Of a stretch of DNA of 64,000 nt, positions 34,300 to 45,135 are shown piece after piece. Source of the stretch: Pestalotiopsis fici W106-1 (Eukaryota > Ascomycota > Sordariomycetes > Amphisphaeriales > Sporocadaceae); NCBI RefSeq assembly GCF_000516985.1, contig NW_006917096.1:473080-537079 (forward strand), in the 5' to 3' direction. The translations under genes were made by a program, and so were the position numbers. Position 1 is the stretch's first letter, and every line of letters starts with the position of its first letter. The notes under the pieces are model-generated. The model was not told where the DNA came from and made no database searches. It saw nothing but the letters and a program-made list of their open reading frames with translations.

Positions 34300-35949
34300 A
34301 TGGGAGTCACCATCTCATATCACGTCAAGGAGTGCCAGCTCGACCTTGGCAAGAAAGGTGCCATCAAAGGGCTGCAGTACGATAACAAGTCCCGTCGCTA
34401 TGCCGGGATTCCGTATGCCCTACCACCAACCGGCGAGCACAGATGGCGGAAACCAAGACCTCTTCCGGCATCATACCGATTTTCATCAGGCGGCGGTAGC
34501 GACGGGGAGGAAAGGCCCTTTGATGCGACCGAGTTCAGGCCGGTATGTCCGCAGGGCTCCTTCAGTGCCAACCCTGAACAGGGCGGTGACACGGCGTTTT
34601 CCGAGGACTGTCTGGTCATGAACATTTGGACACCGGTGCCCAAGGATGGGGAAAAGGCCAACCAGAAGCTTCCCGTCCTACTCTGGTTGCATGGAGGATG
34701 GTTCCAGCTCGGCGACCCGTCGCAAGACGCGACCATGGACCCGACGGAGATGATTTCTACGGGCGGCCTGAATGCCATTGTGGTCGCCATTGGCTACCGG
34801 CTCAATATATTTGGGTTCCTAGCGTCTGAGGAACTGCACGCCGAGAGCGAGGGTTCTTCGGCTGGAAATTTTGGTCTGTGGGATCAGCGACTGGCGATCC
34901 GCTGGGTCAAGGAGAACATTGACTTGTTCGGTGGCGACCCCAATAACATAACTCTCGGCGGGCGTAGTGCCGGCTCATATGGTGTCGAGGCCCAGGTCCT
35001 CCACGACTTCCGTGGCGCCGAGTCGCGTGTAGGCGCGGCAGAGCAGCTCTTTCATCGGTTCTACATGATCTCAAACGCTATACCGGCACAGCCAAAGACC
35101 CTGGCCGAGTCGCAACCTCAGTTTGACGAAATATGCGCTTACTTCAAGATCCCGGAGACGGCATCGGGCGCCGAGAAACTCGCCAAGCTGCGAGCGCTGA
35201 GCTGGCGGGACCTGGTCTCTGCAATCTCCCACCTCAAAAACCACACATTCCGACCCGTGACGGACGACCTCTTTATCCACAGCGGCATGGTCGAGTACCT
35301 GCGCGACGGGGCCTTTGCAGCCGACTTTACCAGGCGCGGCATGCGCATCCTCATTGGCGAGGTCCTGAACGAGGAGACCCTGTACGCCACGTACAATGCG
35401 CCCGAGGCGCCCACGCTCGACGCCCTGCGCCTGCAGATTGGCAACTACTACGCCCCGGCCACGACGGACCGCATCCTCGAGCACTATGATACGTTGCCTC
35501 CGGAGAACCAGGACAACCTCGCGGCGTGGCGCGCCGTCTTTGGCCGCATCATTGCCGACGGCCAGGTCCTGGCGCCGTCGCGCGGCCTCGTGCACCACCT
35601 GTTTGCGCACGGCGTGCCGCTGGGGGACATTTGGCGGTACCAGGTGGCCAAGCGGCTGTCGTTTATCACGGAAAAAGTGGCGCCCGCGTCGTTTGGCGTG
35701 TCGCATGCCATGGACAAGCCGTGGTGGAACTTTTCCATTCAGCATGGACCGACGCCTACAGAGTTGCGGCTGATGGAGGAGTGGCTGGATATCCTCATTG
35801 CTTTTGCCCATGATGATCGCAAATACGACTTTGGTACGAGGTCCATTGATGAGTTCAAAGCTGTCACATCGGATGACGTGATTGAGATACAACAGGACAA
35901 GAAATGGGGTCATTTGGTAAAGCTCAGTGAAGTGTTTGCGAGTGACTAG
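34300..35949 (+). CDS. Type-B carboxylesterase/lipase (alpha/beta-hydrolase)
   Basis: Single-exon, 549-residue carboxylesterase of the type-B family; it hydrolyses carboxylic esters. The N-terminal family segment YAGIPYALPPTGEHRWRKP is followed by EDCLVMNIWTP and the oxyanion-hole loop LPVLLWLHGGWFQLGD. The nucleophile elbow reads GGRSAGSYG: the usual GESAG has Arg in place of Glu before the Ser. The acid is probably Glu in GEVLNEETLY, and the His lies in GVSHAMDKPWW. There is no signal peptide, so it is probably intracellular, in contrast to secreted lipases of the family. The natural substrate cannot be inferred. Codon use is GC-rich at third positions, giving long antisense shadow frames. 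Confidence 0.88.
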   Translation: MGVTISYHVKECQLDLGKKGAIKGLQYDNKSRRYAGIPYALPPTGEHRWRKPRPLPASYRFSSGGGSDGEERPFDATEFRPVCPQGSFSANPEQGGDTAFSEDCLVMNIWTPVPKDGEKANQKLPVLLWLHGGWFQLGDPSQDATMDPTEMISTGGLNAIVVAIGYRLNIFGFLASEELHAESEGSSAGNFGLWDQRLAIRWVKENIDLFGGDPNNITLGGRSAGSYGVEAQVLHDFRGAESRVGAAEQLFHRFYMISNAIPAQPKTLAESQPQFDEICAYFKIPETASGAEKLAKLRALSWRDLVSAISHLKNHTFRPVTDDLFIHSGMVEYLRDGAFAADFTRRGMRILIGEVLNEETLYATYNAPEAPTLDALRLQIGNYYAPATTDRILEHYDTLPPENQDNLAAWRAVFGRIIADGQVLAPSRGLVHHLFAHGVPLGDIWRYQVAKRLSFITEKVAPASFGVSHAMDKPWWNFSIQHGPTPTELRLMEEWLDILIAFAHDDRKYDFGTRSIDEFKAVTSDDVIEIQQDKKWGHLVKLSEVFASD

Positions 35950-37230
35950 TTGATGGCAGATTCGCCCCTGGAGCTCAATTGCAAAGATACAATGTCTATG
36001 ACCCCAGTGATCACAGTACCTTCTATTACCAATATGATCGTGATTGGTACATGCAATTGGCCAAATACGCTTATGAATACTTTGGTTGAAAGGCGTATAC
36101 TGACGCGAGCCCGGTCATAATAAAAGGAACACGTTATATGTTATCTATGCGGTAAATGTATTTCAAATCAGTATGTGTTGCTTCTTGGCTTGCGTGGTTC
36201 GGTGCCATCCGGTCTGAATAAAGCCAGCCAAGACTGTCGTCCATTAGTGCAATTCTGGCCATGTATCATGTGCTGCGTATAGGTGGAAATCGTTGGCTTT
36301 CAGCCATTTCGAGCCCATACATCCGCTCACCGAGTTCAGGGCGGAGTTCTTGCTTGCAAAAACAGGGAGCAATCGCCTGCATATCGTACTGGGAGTCCTT
36401 ATGGGCAAGAAGCCTTCTTCATTTGAGAAGTATTCTTGTCTCACTATAACGTCCACTAAAGACACGCTATAACCTCAAAAAACCGTCCACTAAACCAACC
36501 ACTGAGCCACCCACTGGCAAAAAAACAGAAACCAGATTTTCTTTTTCTTTTTTTGGAACATCACAAAATTTGAACACAAGACTTTTGCATAAAAGATTAG
36601 AGATTATTACAGGATTACGACCACAGCGGTGCAGCTTTTAAAATATTAATATCCTCCAATAATATTCTTATGGTGCTAGCAAGGAGAGTAAGAAGCATTC
36701 TTTATTTGAGAAGTTATCATCGTATAAAAAGCCTGGGGGGCTTGAGAAGTGCTGAGAAGGCTTCCTGCCCCAGTTGGGGTTTATCTTCACTCATCTGCGC
36801 TTAGTCATTCGGGTTGACATGCTTAGGAGGACGCTGCAGGCACGCGGGGGAAACCGTTGCTCATTCAAAAAAATTATCCCCCAATCGGATGTCTAATGAC
36901 TTGGTTCAGAAAATCTGTCTTCGTCGCATCGCATTAAAGATACTACGATATGATAATATTTCTTGTTTGACGTGAAGTAGTATTCAGAATAGTGAAAAAA
37001 AAAATTTCGCCTCGCTTTAGTTATGTGCGGAAACTAGATGAGGGTTTGGATCACAGTAAATCGTACAATGTGTTTTTACCGTTCAAGCCTTGCTCTTTTA
37101 TGGCAGAGGCAAGAGCGGGACAGACGGTTATATAAGATCACCTTCTCGTCCATGATCGTCTGAATCGTTGCCCTTTTAACTCTATAATTGATCTCATGTA
37201 TCATATTTCCTCGAGACTTCAGTGGCTACG
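35950..37230. other. AT-rich intergenic region with an imperfect direct repeat
   Basis: About 1.3 kb with no supportable gene. A ~27-base segment at 36405-36431 recurs at 36688-36714 with about three mismatches (shared core TTTGAGAAGT). The sequence is AT-rich with homopolymer runs, and may include decayed repeat DNA. The right end is the promoter of the GH78-like gene. Confidence 0.4.
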
Positions 37231-39262
37231 ATGACTGTAAACCGATTATCTCGTCTCCTTATTGAACTCTGTTGGATTCACTGCGTCTCTGCTGTTTTAT
37301 ACAGCGAATATATACTGGCACCAAAGTCAAAGACCCTGCTCCCCAAATCGGTATATTCTCTTAATGGCCCGGTCGCAAAAGCACATCGACTTCTCTCCGG
37401 TGATGCCGCAACCTTCACAGGCGTCAACACCAGCGTCACTTTTGATTTTGGCAAGGAGATCGGCGGCAATATCAATTTCAACGTAGACTCTTTCGATGGG
37501 AGTAGCCACTCGCTGGCTTTCACTTTTACAGAAAGCTCGCAATGGATTAGTCCCGAATTTTGTGATTCAGTCTTGGGCTCCACTGGCCGGGATCCTCCCA
37601 TGGCATTCAACATAACGAGCAAAGGTTACCATGCCTCAGAAAAGAATGTCTTCAGAGGAGGCTTCCGTTACCTGACGGTGGTGAGCAACAGTACTGGTAC
37701 AATCGCAATATCCAACTTGACAGTCAACTTCAATGCGGAGCCAGCAACGCCCAATCCATCAGCGTACACTGGGTATTTTCACTGCGACAGCGAGAAGCTG
37801 AATCGCGTTTGGTATGCGGGAGCCTATACCAACCAGATGTGCATCATTGATCCCACGCAAGGAGACTCATTGAAGAAGGGGTTCTTGGCCGACAAAGTCA
37901 TCTCCAATGGGACCTCGGTCCTTGTGGATGGGCCCAAACGATCTCGTATGGTTTGGCCTGGTGACATTGTTGTTTCAGCGCCTTCGCTTTATGTCTCTAC
38001 CGGCAACTATGATGCAGTCAGAAATGCTCTTGATTCTCTTCTTATCTTGCAACAATCTAATGGTCAGCTTCCTTACGCAGGCACGCCTTACCAGCAGGGA
38101 CACAGTTCAGAGACCTTTTTGTGGAGCTTCACATATCATCTTTATACACTTATTGTTGTATACGACTATTACATATTTACAGGCGACCTGGACTATATAA
38201 AGGAAGTCTGGGATCAGTTCAAGCTTGCGCTTGATTATAGTATCTCAACAATCGACTCTACAGGAATGGCATTAGTCACCAGTGGTAACGACTGGGGGAG
38301 AAGGTCCATGGGCGGTCATAATATTGAGGCAACTTCCCCTTTCAGCCATTTTCTGAGGCGAGCCCTTCGCTAACTTTATCTAGGCCAATTTGATCCTCTT
38401 CTATACCTTAGGGCTTGGTATTTATCTTGCTAACGAGGTCCATGACGACACTGTCGTGGCGGAATGGGCGGCCAGCCGCACGAGTATCCAGACCGCAATA
38501 ATTCCATTTCTTTGGAATAGTGCAGCAGGTCTATTTAGGGACAAGGACACTTCATCTGTGACCCCCCAAGACGGAAACTCCTGGGCCGTTATTTCCGGCC
38601 TGGTGAACTCTACAATCGCCTCTGTTATCTCCAATTCCCTCGCTGCGCGATGGATTCGTCCTTACGGTGCACCTGCTCCTGAAGGAGGAACTACTATCGC
38701 GCCGTTTGCCTCTGGTTTCGAGCTTCGCGCTCACTATCTAGCGGGCAACGCATCCCGCGCAGTCGACCTGATGTCATTTATGTGGGCAGACTTTATGCTG
38801 GACGACCCCCGCATGACGAATAGTACGTTTCTTGAGGGTTATTCGACAGATGGCTCAATTCGATGGGCGCCATATACAACGGCAGACTCGAAGATAAGTT
38901 ATGCTCACGGCTGGTCGACAACACCGACATCCGCTTTGACAAACCTAGCGGCGGGTATTCGATTGACTGGCCCCGCCGGAAGGTCATGGATTATGCAACC
39001 GAGATTGGGAGGCCTGAGAAATATTACAGCAGGCTTTTCAACCAAGTTGGGAGCTTTTACGGCAAGCTATACTCAAGGCGGGCAAATGGGCGAGTTTGAA
39101 ACACCAGCGGGAACTGAGGGCAGCTTTATATTCTCACTTGGCCCGTCATACTCGAAATTACAGCTAAAAGGTCCTGAAGGGACCTTAACAAGCTTAAATT
39201 CGTCCAATGATGCTATGATTGCATCATTGCCTGGAGGGAAATATTATGTTCGCTTTACTTAG
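37231..39262 (+). CDS. GH78-like alpha-L-rhamnosidase (six-hairpin glycosidase)
   Basis: Secreted glycosidase of the fungal six-hairpin/alpha-L-rhamnosidase group, 658 residues. The start is the ATG at 37231; a hydrophobic signal peptide (LLIELCWIHCVSAVL) follows. The N-terminal beta-domain has VTFDFGKEIGGNINFNVDSF. The alpha/alpha barrel has LVDGPKRSRMVWPGDIVVSA, QLPYAGTPYQQG, FLWSFTYHLYTLIVVYDYYI and DWGRRSMGGHNIEAN. The C-terminus includes YAHGWSTTPTSALTNLAAGI. The single intron (38329-38383) must be removed to continue the frame and appears to have a GC donor: exon 1 ends NIE, exon 2 starts AN, restoring the family's conserved GGHNIEAN. It ends 105 bases from the 3' end of the convergent membrane-protein gene. 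Rhamnosidase activity itself is inferred; many relatives are uncharacterised. Confidence 0.83.
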
Positions 39263-39367
39263 CTGTTGCTGAAAGAACCCTCTAGATATTGCTGTTTTAC
39301 TGTCATGGGTTGGATATCACGGGACAATCGCCACAGATCCACAGCTCATCAACTTGGGCTGTTTATC

Positions 39368-40636
39368 TTATTGGCCAAAACCCTTCTTATCTTCTTTTCC
39401 AACTTCAGGTTCCGTTACTTTCGGCACACCAAGCATTCGTGGCGACTGTGCCGTGAGTCCCATCTCTTCTGTATTCTTGTCAAGTGCATGTGACTTGGGC
39501 GGCTTATTGACAAGTGGTGCATCGCTAGAGAAGGATTGCGAGGCTTTCGGCTCGGTAAACATGGTCATCTCCCTCTCGACCGTGATAACGTCTGGCGGCC
39601 TCCGGTTCGACGCCGACGAGGATGCACGCCGGGTCCACCGCCACTTGGTAGGCGGAGGTCTATCGGGTACCTCGACCGTGGCGGTGACGCTGTCAAGCGG
39701 ATGAATCGCCGTGCTGTGATTGTGCGTTCGACCGTCGCTGCCGCTGCGTTCGCCGTGCGCGACTCGGCTGAGCGACTGTTGCGAGATTTGATCCAGGACC
39801 GTCTTGAAATCGTCCAGGAACAGAGTGTCGGCGGCGCACTTGAAGACCAATGCCAATCGCCAGTACGGGTTGATGCCCGAGACCATGAGATTCCGAAACG
39901 TCACGATAACGTCGGCCAGGATAAAGGCAATGGAGACAAACATGCACCCCAGCATGGTTGCGAAGCGGGCATTGATCTTGATGAGTTCGCGCAGCGTGAA
40001 ACCGTACGTATTTCCAATGGTCTGTATGAGTTTCCAGGTTGTGAATATCCACCACGGGTCCCTCACAAGGAATTCGAATGGTCTCATTTTGACATTGACA
40101 TCGGACCCCAGATTGTTGAAGAATTCAAAGTTGGACCAGGCTTCGGCGACCCAGAATGGCTGCACTGCGAGCAGGGTCAAGATGAAAACTCGGCTCCCCC
40201 ATATTGGCAGAAATGGGCGAATCTTGAGCCACGATATAACATTGTGTAGTTGGTACGAAACGAAGAGCAGAACTGCAGTGCTGCTCAGATACCAGCCATA
40301 CACCGGATCCTTTCTCGTGCATCAGTAAAACTACTTCGTCACATGGCTGCGAGATAGAACAGACACTTACAGGTGCAAAGATGAAAGTTCCATGAGCCAT
40401 GGCAAGAACCAACTGATAACAAAGCCATGAGATGGGGAATCTCCAAAGTAGACAATATACTCTGAACCTACCTCGAGCAGGATAAGCTTGTGAAGGGTGT
40501 TTCTCCTCTTGTAATTGGAAAATACAATGAGAAGTAAAATGATAATGGCGCCAACATTCCACCCTTCACCCCAGGCCTCAAGAATCTGGCCATCTACGGA
40601 GAGACCCTCGCGTTGTGTCTTGTTGGCGGGCGCCAT
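39368..40636 (-). CDS. Fungal multi-pass membrane protein of unknown function (382 aa)
   Basis: Three exons, 40472-40636, 40371-40412 (only 42 nt, encoding LVLAMAHGTFIFAP) and 39368-40309, all joined in phase 0. About seven hydrophobic segments are visible, including VGAIIILLLIVFSNY, LSSTAVLLFVSYQLH, IWGSRVFILTLLAVQPFWVA and MLGCMFVSIAFILADVIVTF. A conserved-looking stretch reads RDPWWIFTTWKLIQTIGNTY, and another reads WRLALVFKCAADTLFLDDFK. After the last helix comes a ~120-residue hydrophilic Ser/Pro/Lys-rich tail. I recognise the pattern as a conserved filamentous-fungal membrane protein without assigned function; no transporter or receptor signature is evident. The start ATG is at 40636. 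Confidence 0.78.
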
Positions 40637-41822
40637 GTTTTGTTCGTCCAGCAACCGCTCACAATTAGATGCCCAACCATCGTCGGTGGGGCCGCGCGAA
40701 TGGAAGAAACATCAAAAGTATAGAATGCGGTGCGAGGAGAAGTGGGGAAGGGCGGCGATGAAAAAGTAGGATGGAGAACAACGGACCCTGGTTACCCCAG
40801 ACTTTACAGAGGGCAAGCTCTTTTGGCAAGAAGGAATACGACTGGGTGAGCCGAGGGGTCGGCGTGGCATCACAATGCGAAGAAAATCTGAGTCAGCCCG
40901 ATGGATGACAGCGATCGACGTCTTTTTGTGCGTACTATGTCTCTAATGTAACGAGGGGGGCAAGAGGCGGTGATGGCTGTTTCTTTTCAGGAGTACTCGA
41001 TGCAGATCCTGGAGCAGCCCGATGAATTCGAATGGCTTGGAGACGACGCAACCCGAGATCCTAGAGTGGCCACCAAGTAGCTGTGCTTGTACGGCCTCCG
41101 CCCCAAGCCACCATACGTCGTACAATCTACAAGCATGTGGCGACACAACTCCAAAACGTGGGCGGGCTGACGCCAAGCCATCAGTGCGTATAGGTAGGTA
41201 TTAATAGCGGTCAATGGCAGCCTTTTTCCCCATCTTCTGAGACAGTCCTGTGCTGTTCATGGAATGTTGCAGATAACCCCTAATGAGCCATAATGATTCG
41301 AACAGCATAACCGACTACTCCAAAGGATAGCTTTCCGCAAGAACCTTTTTGGAGGCTTCTTGCAGTCGGCAGTTTGAATCGGTCGGTAAAGAGGTGCCAT
41401 TGACTTGACTAGGTAACGATGGCTGCACATTAACAAATATGCCAACAACACAACTCAAACCAAAATCGTCCCGTACTGTTTCCGTCTGTCTGCAGAAATG
41501 ATGTTGTAAGGCTGTCTTTCGAGAAGTAAAGAATGGACCGAACTTTTGCCTGGCGTCTTCGAAGATAGCTGTCGCGTCATACCGGGGAGTGAATAGATTG
41601 CGCTCCTAGGGTTCCAAAGCAACCAATTGTGAGATGTTCAGCTCACTCCAACGTGATGCAAGCGAATTTGAATGATTTTGATTTGCAAAGGCCTACATTC
41701 TCCGGTGAAAGGGGGTGGGGGGTGTGCGCTTCGGTAACACGGCATGGATGGAAGCAAATGAATGGGGCCAATGATTCTTGTCGATCGCTTCATGTTCAGG
41801 TATCGGTTGTAATTGACAGTGT
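40637..41822. other. Intergenic region
   Basis: About 1.2 kb between the start of the membrane-protein gene and the 3' end of the Zn2Cys6 gene. I find no gene, tRNA or repeat. Small open frames at 41022-41204 and 41629-41877 lack support. Confidence 0.45.
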
Positions 41823-44029
41823 CTATGGTGACTCGTGCGACAATATGTGGTGTGGGAATGATTGTTGCGCACCCTGAGCCTTCAGGATGGCGTGCGACCC
41901 AAGCCGGATCAACTCGGCCACGAAATCTTCAATCATCTTCATATGGCTGATCTCATTTTCGGTCAGTCTGGGTATGCGAATATTCTTGATGAAATGGGGT
42001 GCAGTCCGCAAAAGCTCGAGATCTTCGTTTGCCCTCGAGCATAATGGGTTGAGTAAGATGTTGCAAAATATTGTCAGGATCGCCGTCATGGGGTAAAAAA
42101 TGACCATCCTAATAGAGAATATTAGTTTGTGGTGACACCACGATAGTGTGTAGTACTGACCAGAATGATTCTCCTGCCAATGCCTCCACAGCTGTACGTA
42201 AATAAAGCAGAGTTGACCGACTTGCTTCAACAGACAAGGCCAGACTAGAGCTCACGCCTTCCGATTCGCCGCTGTCGCGATTGTCCCACGACCTACAACG
42301 ACTTGTGGCCTGGTGTATGGTGGCCACCAGATAATGATACTCGAAATTTGTAATGATATGGTGCATTTTTTCAGACACGCTTAGATTGTGGTTGATGCCA
42401 CCATCGCTCTCACGATATGACAGGCTTGGGCGATATGATGGGGAGATGGCCATTCGCCATTCCTCCAATTCATCATCAAGCTCACGGATATCCCGCAGCA
42501 GCTCGGCATCCGACTTTAGCAAGGCTTGTGCAGAATACAGAAGCCTGCCAGCTTTTGACTTGATGAGAGCTAGCCGCAAGTCTCCTGGCAGAAACGGATT
42601 CCCGACCGAGTCGATTCGTAGCTCTTGATTTGGATCAGAGTACTGGCTGGGCAAGGTGAGATTGCAATGCTCGTCTGAGATAGCAGGAGGGTGACCTGAA
42701 CGGATCGCCGCGTCTTTATCGAACGAGTAGCACATCCAAAAGTATTTGCGGATGTGACACTTGATGCGCCAGGAATTCTCCGTCTCGCTGTCCGGTCGGG
42801 GAGATGAAGGATCGATCGCTTGAGTGTGCCCACCCAGTATCAAGACTATGCGGCAAGCCAAGGCATGGAACATGACTGCCTTTTCAAAGAGACCAGAGAA
42901 CATGTTGAACATGCCCTAGCGACAATATTGTTTTAGGAACCCATGCTACTCTTAAACATTCCAAGAAGGTACTTACCTGCATGAAGGCAATCTGAAGTCC
43001 ATCAAGGCTTGTGTCCACCATTACTTGGGGGAGGAGATACTGTGCCTTCAAGGCGCAAGCGTTACAGTCCACAGGCGTCACATTGGCCGATGGCTCCATG
43101 AAACTAATGATGCTGAGAAAGGAGAGGACACAGGCCTTGGCTCGAGCATGTTGGTATCTTGGACCCCGCCCAGGAGGCTCGTATGCGGCAGCAATAGTCT
43201 GCTTGAAGAGCTCTGTATCAACAATGGGGAATACATACCGTATATGGCCATTGCAAAAGAAATTGTAGTACTCTTCGGTTACCTTCAGGTCAGGTAACTC
43301 GGTGTCTGATGGAGAGGCAAAGGCATCATGGTCGCGATCATGATTATGCCAAAGAGGAAGGTCGAGCTGAGCGAAACCAAGTGATTGACCCGTCTGGGAT
43401 TCAATCCATCGCCTTCCACCAGAAGAAAAGAGAGGCACGCCGTTGCCCAAGCTGATCTCGCCAAGGTGGTATCCAGCAAAATGGAGCTTGCCGAAGGATC
43501 CAATAGCGCTGTCGGGACAGGAGAAGGCCTGATCACCTAAGCGGCCCGGGGAGTCGACCTGGCTATTTGACGACGACCCGCAAGAGGCTGACTGTTGCGA
43601 CTCGGCTGCGGGCTCGGGGCGGTCATCCTGCTGCTGGGTGATCTTGTTTGCTAGGAACTGCTCCAGTCTTTCGATGCGCTGAGACAACCCTTCTGGTCTG
43701 GGCTCTCTGATTGATTGATAAGATGTGGCGTCAGATGCCTGTGACGATAATTTCGCCTGTACTTGGGACCGGATTGCTTTACTTACTTTTTGGATTTGGC
43801 AGTCTTCTTGACCCGTGTCGGCCTGTTGAAAGTACAGTCCAGACTGTGGTGGGAACACCAATTACACTTTGGTGACTCAGCATCACACTGGATCTATATT
43901 TGCTCACACGGTTTCAGTCTCTTTTTTCACGAAAACAAAAGATGTGTCATCATGCCCAAGGAGTCGACTGACCTTGCGGCGGTAACAAGAGTCGCAAGCC
44001 CTCTTTCTTGCCTTGGACGTTGAGCTCAT
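41823..44029 (-). CDS. Zn(II)2Cys6 transcription factor with fungal-specific regulatory domain
   Basis: Five-exon regulator of about 650 residues. Exon 1 (from ATG 44029) encodes MSSTSKARKRACDSCYRRK and exon 2 starts IQCDAESPKCNWC; together they give the binuclear zinc cluster with spacing C-x2-C-x6-C-x6-C-x2-C-x6-C. Intron 1 splits the cluster. A probable dimerisation helix follows (LSQRIERLEQFLANKI). Exon 3 leads into the fungal_trans domain: YYNFFCNGHIRYVFPIVDTE, then CALKAQYLLPQVMVDTSL. Exon 4 has GGHTQAID...IRKYFWMCYSFDKDAAIRSG, the usual W-x-CYxxD core. Exon 5 encodes the C-terminal helices, ending ILSHESP. It is divergent from a PDR transporter gene across 1.1 kb containing two CCG-N9-CGG palindromes. 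Regulation of that transporter is inference. Confidence 0.9.
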
Positions 44030-44215
44030 CTTGCTCTTTTTGAAGGCCGCTGACATCAGTATGATTGGCCGTGGAAGCAGACTTTGCTTACCATACCATT
44101 GTTCTTCTATCAGCAGAATCTGTCACAAACGGATTTAGACATGAAGATGCGGCGTCTTTCTGGTGCCGTTACTCCGATCATAACCATTGGAATGGCGATC
44201 ACAGCTGCCAAATCG

Positions 44216-44230
44216 CCGCTGAGTCAGCGG
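44216..44230. promoter_or_regulatory. Palindrome CCGCTGAGTCAGCGG (copy 1)
   Basis: A perfect 7-bp inverted repeat around a central G, 187 bases upstream of the regulator ATG. It places CCG and CGG nine bases apart, an everted arrangement bound by Zn2Cys6 dimers. It also contains TGAGTCA, the AP-1/Gcn4 core. The flank TCG is shared with copy 2. Confidence 0.6.
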
Positions 44231-44460
44231 AAGTAAACTGACACAGACGGGGTCTTTCTTCTAGGCTTGCTGCAGGGATGAGCTCGCTGTGGATGCCGGC
44301 AGTGCCTTTGGCCAAATCAGACAAGCACGCGTTAACAGGGGCTGCACAAGGCAGCGCTAAAGCTAATCAAAGTTAGTTCATTAGTGCAATTAATCTGCCA
44401 AATCGTTTCGACGCTTGACTCTTTGACTGGGACCTTTGAATCTTTCAATGTCCAAGCTCG

Positions 44461-44475
44461 CCGCTGACTCAGCGG
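44461..44475. promoter_or_regulatory. Palindrome CCGCTGACTCAGCGG (copy 2)
   Basis: Identical to copy 1 except for the central base (C for G), i.e. the same site read on the other strand. It lies 245 bases from copy 1 and 661 bases upstream of the transporter ATG. A 15-bp palindrome occurring twice within one 1.1-kb promoter strongly suggests a binding site. Confidence 0.6.
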
Positions 44476-44691
44476 GAATATTCTTAATACTGCTTCCGCA
44501 TTCCTTCAGCACTCCTTCAGTCTCCAGTCCACGACAAGAGCAATCCACCTTGATTGGATCGCCTCCGGGGGCTTCCAGAAACTCCGAAGGACCGATATCC
44601 ATCCTGTTGGTAAAACCTGGTGCCTGAAATCTTTGTTTAGTCACGGATATAGCCTCTGATTCGCCTTGGCCGAGTCCGAATTCATCCTCGC

Positions 44692-44701
44692 TTCCGCGGA
44701 A
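44692..44701. promoter_or_regulatory. PDRE-like palindrome TTCCGCGGAA
   Basis: Perfect 10-bp palindrome containing TCCGCGGA, the canonical pleiotropic drug response element bound by Pdr1/Pdr3-type Zn2Cys6 factors in budding yeast (family knowledge). It lies 435 bases upstream of the PDR transporter ATG. Whether filamentous fungi use this exact site is not certain. Confidence 0.45.
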
Positions 44702-45135
44702 CCAAGACGAGGCTCAATCCTTTAGTGGGGCGATGCTGTGTAAAAGGGCCCAACATACCTTACCCATCTCGTCTAATCGTTGATATGTCGGGGTCTATTC
44801 TGTCATGTCTGTCCTGGGCATTACAAAGCGGCGTCGGCGTCGCTAACCTTCAAGGTCCGACTTGTAGGTTTTGCGGAGGAGGCTACGAGATTCGATGTGG
44901 GTATACGACTCCGTTGGGTCCGCCAGAACAGATATTCTAGATCTGCCAAGGAGCCCTCGGCCCGTTCAAGATCACTGTTACCGTAGCAGAGTCCCTTACG
45001 AATAATAATATAATACAAGGCCCATGGCCGGCTTCTTCCTTTGCAAAGTCAACTCACAACGATATTCGTAAACGTGGTCGGCCCAACACTAGTCTTTGCT
45101 CTGACCGATCTGAGCAGACTTGTTTCAACGCAGTC

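Larger units (their letters stand above)
44030..45135. promoter_or_regulatory. Shared divergent promoter of the Zn2Cys6 regulator and the ABC transporter
   Basis: About 1.1 kb with no gene (the 44390-44644 minus frame and small plus frames are unsupported). It contains a duplicated 15-bp palindrome and a PDRE-like palindrome, listed separately. Confidence 0.5.

Noticed and set aside
35071..35913. 280-residue antisense frame in the carboxylesterase
   Set aside because: High third-position GC of the real gene removes stops on the other strand; there is no recognisable protein.
25866..39262. Plant-biomass gene cluster (CDH, esterase, GH78-like)
   Set aside because: The genes are spread over 13 kb with an unrelated aminotransferase/transporter pair between them and no shared promoter motif that I could see.
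39536..40249. 237-residue plus-strand frame opposite the membrane-protein gene
   Set aside because: The minus-strand product has coherent transmembrane helices and splice sites, while this frame has none.
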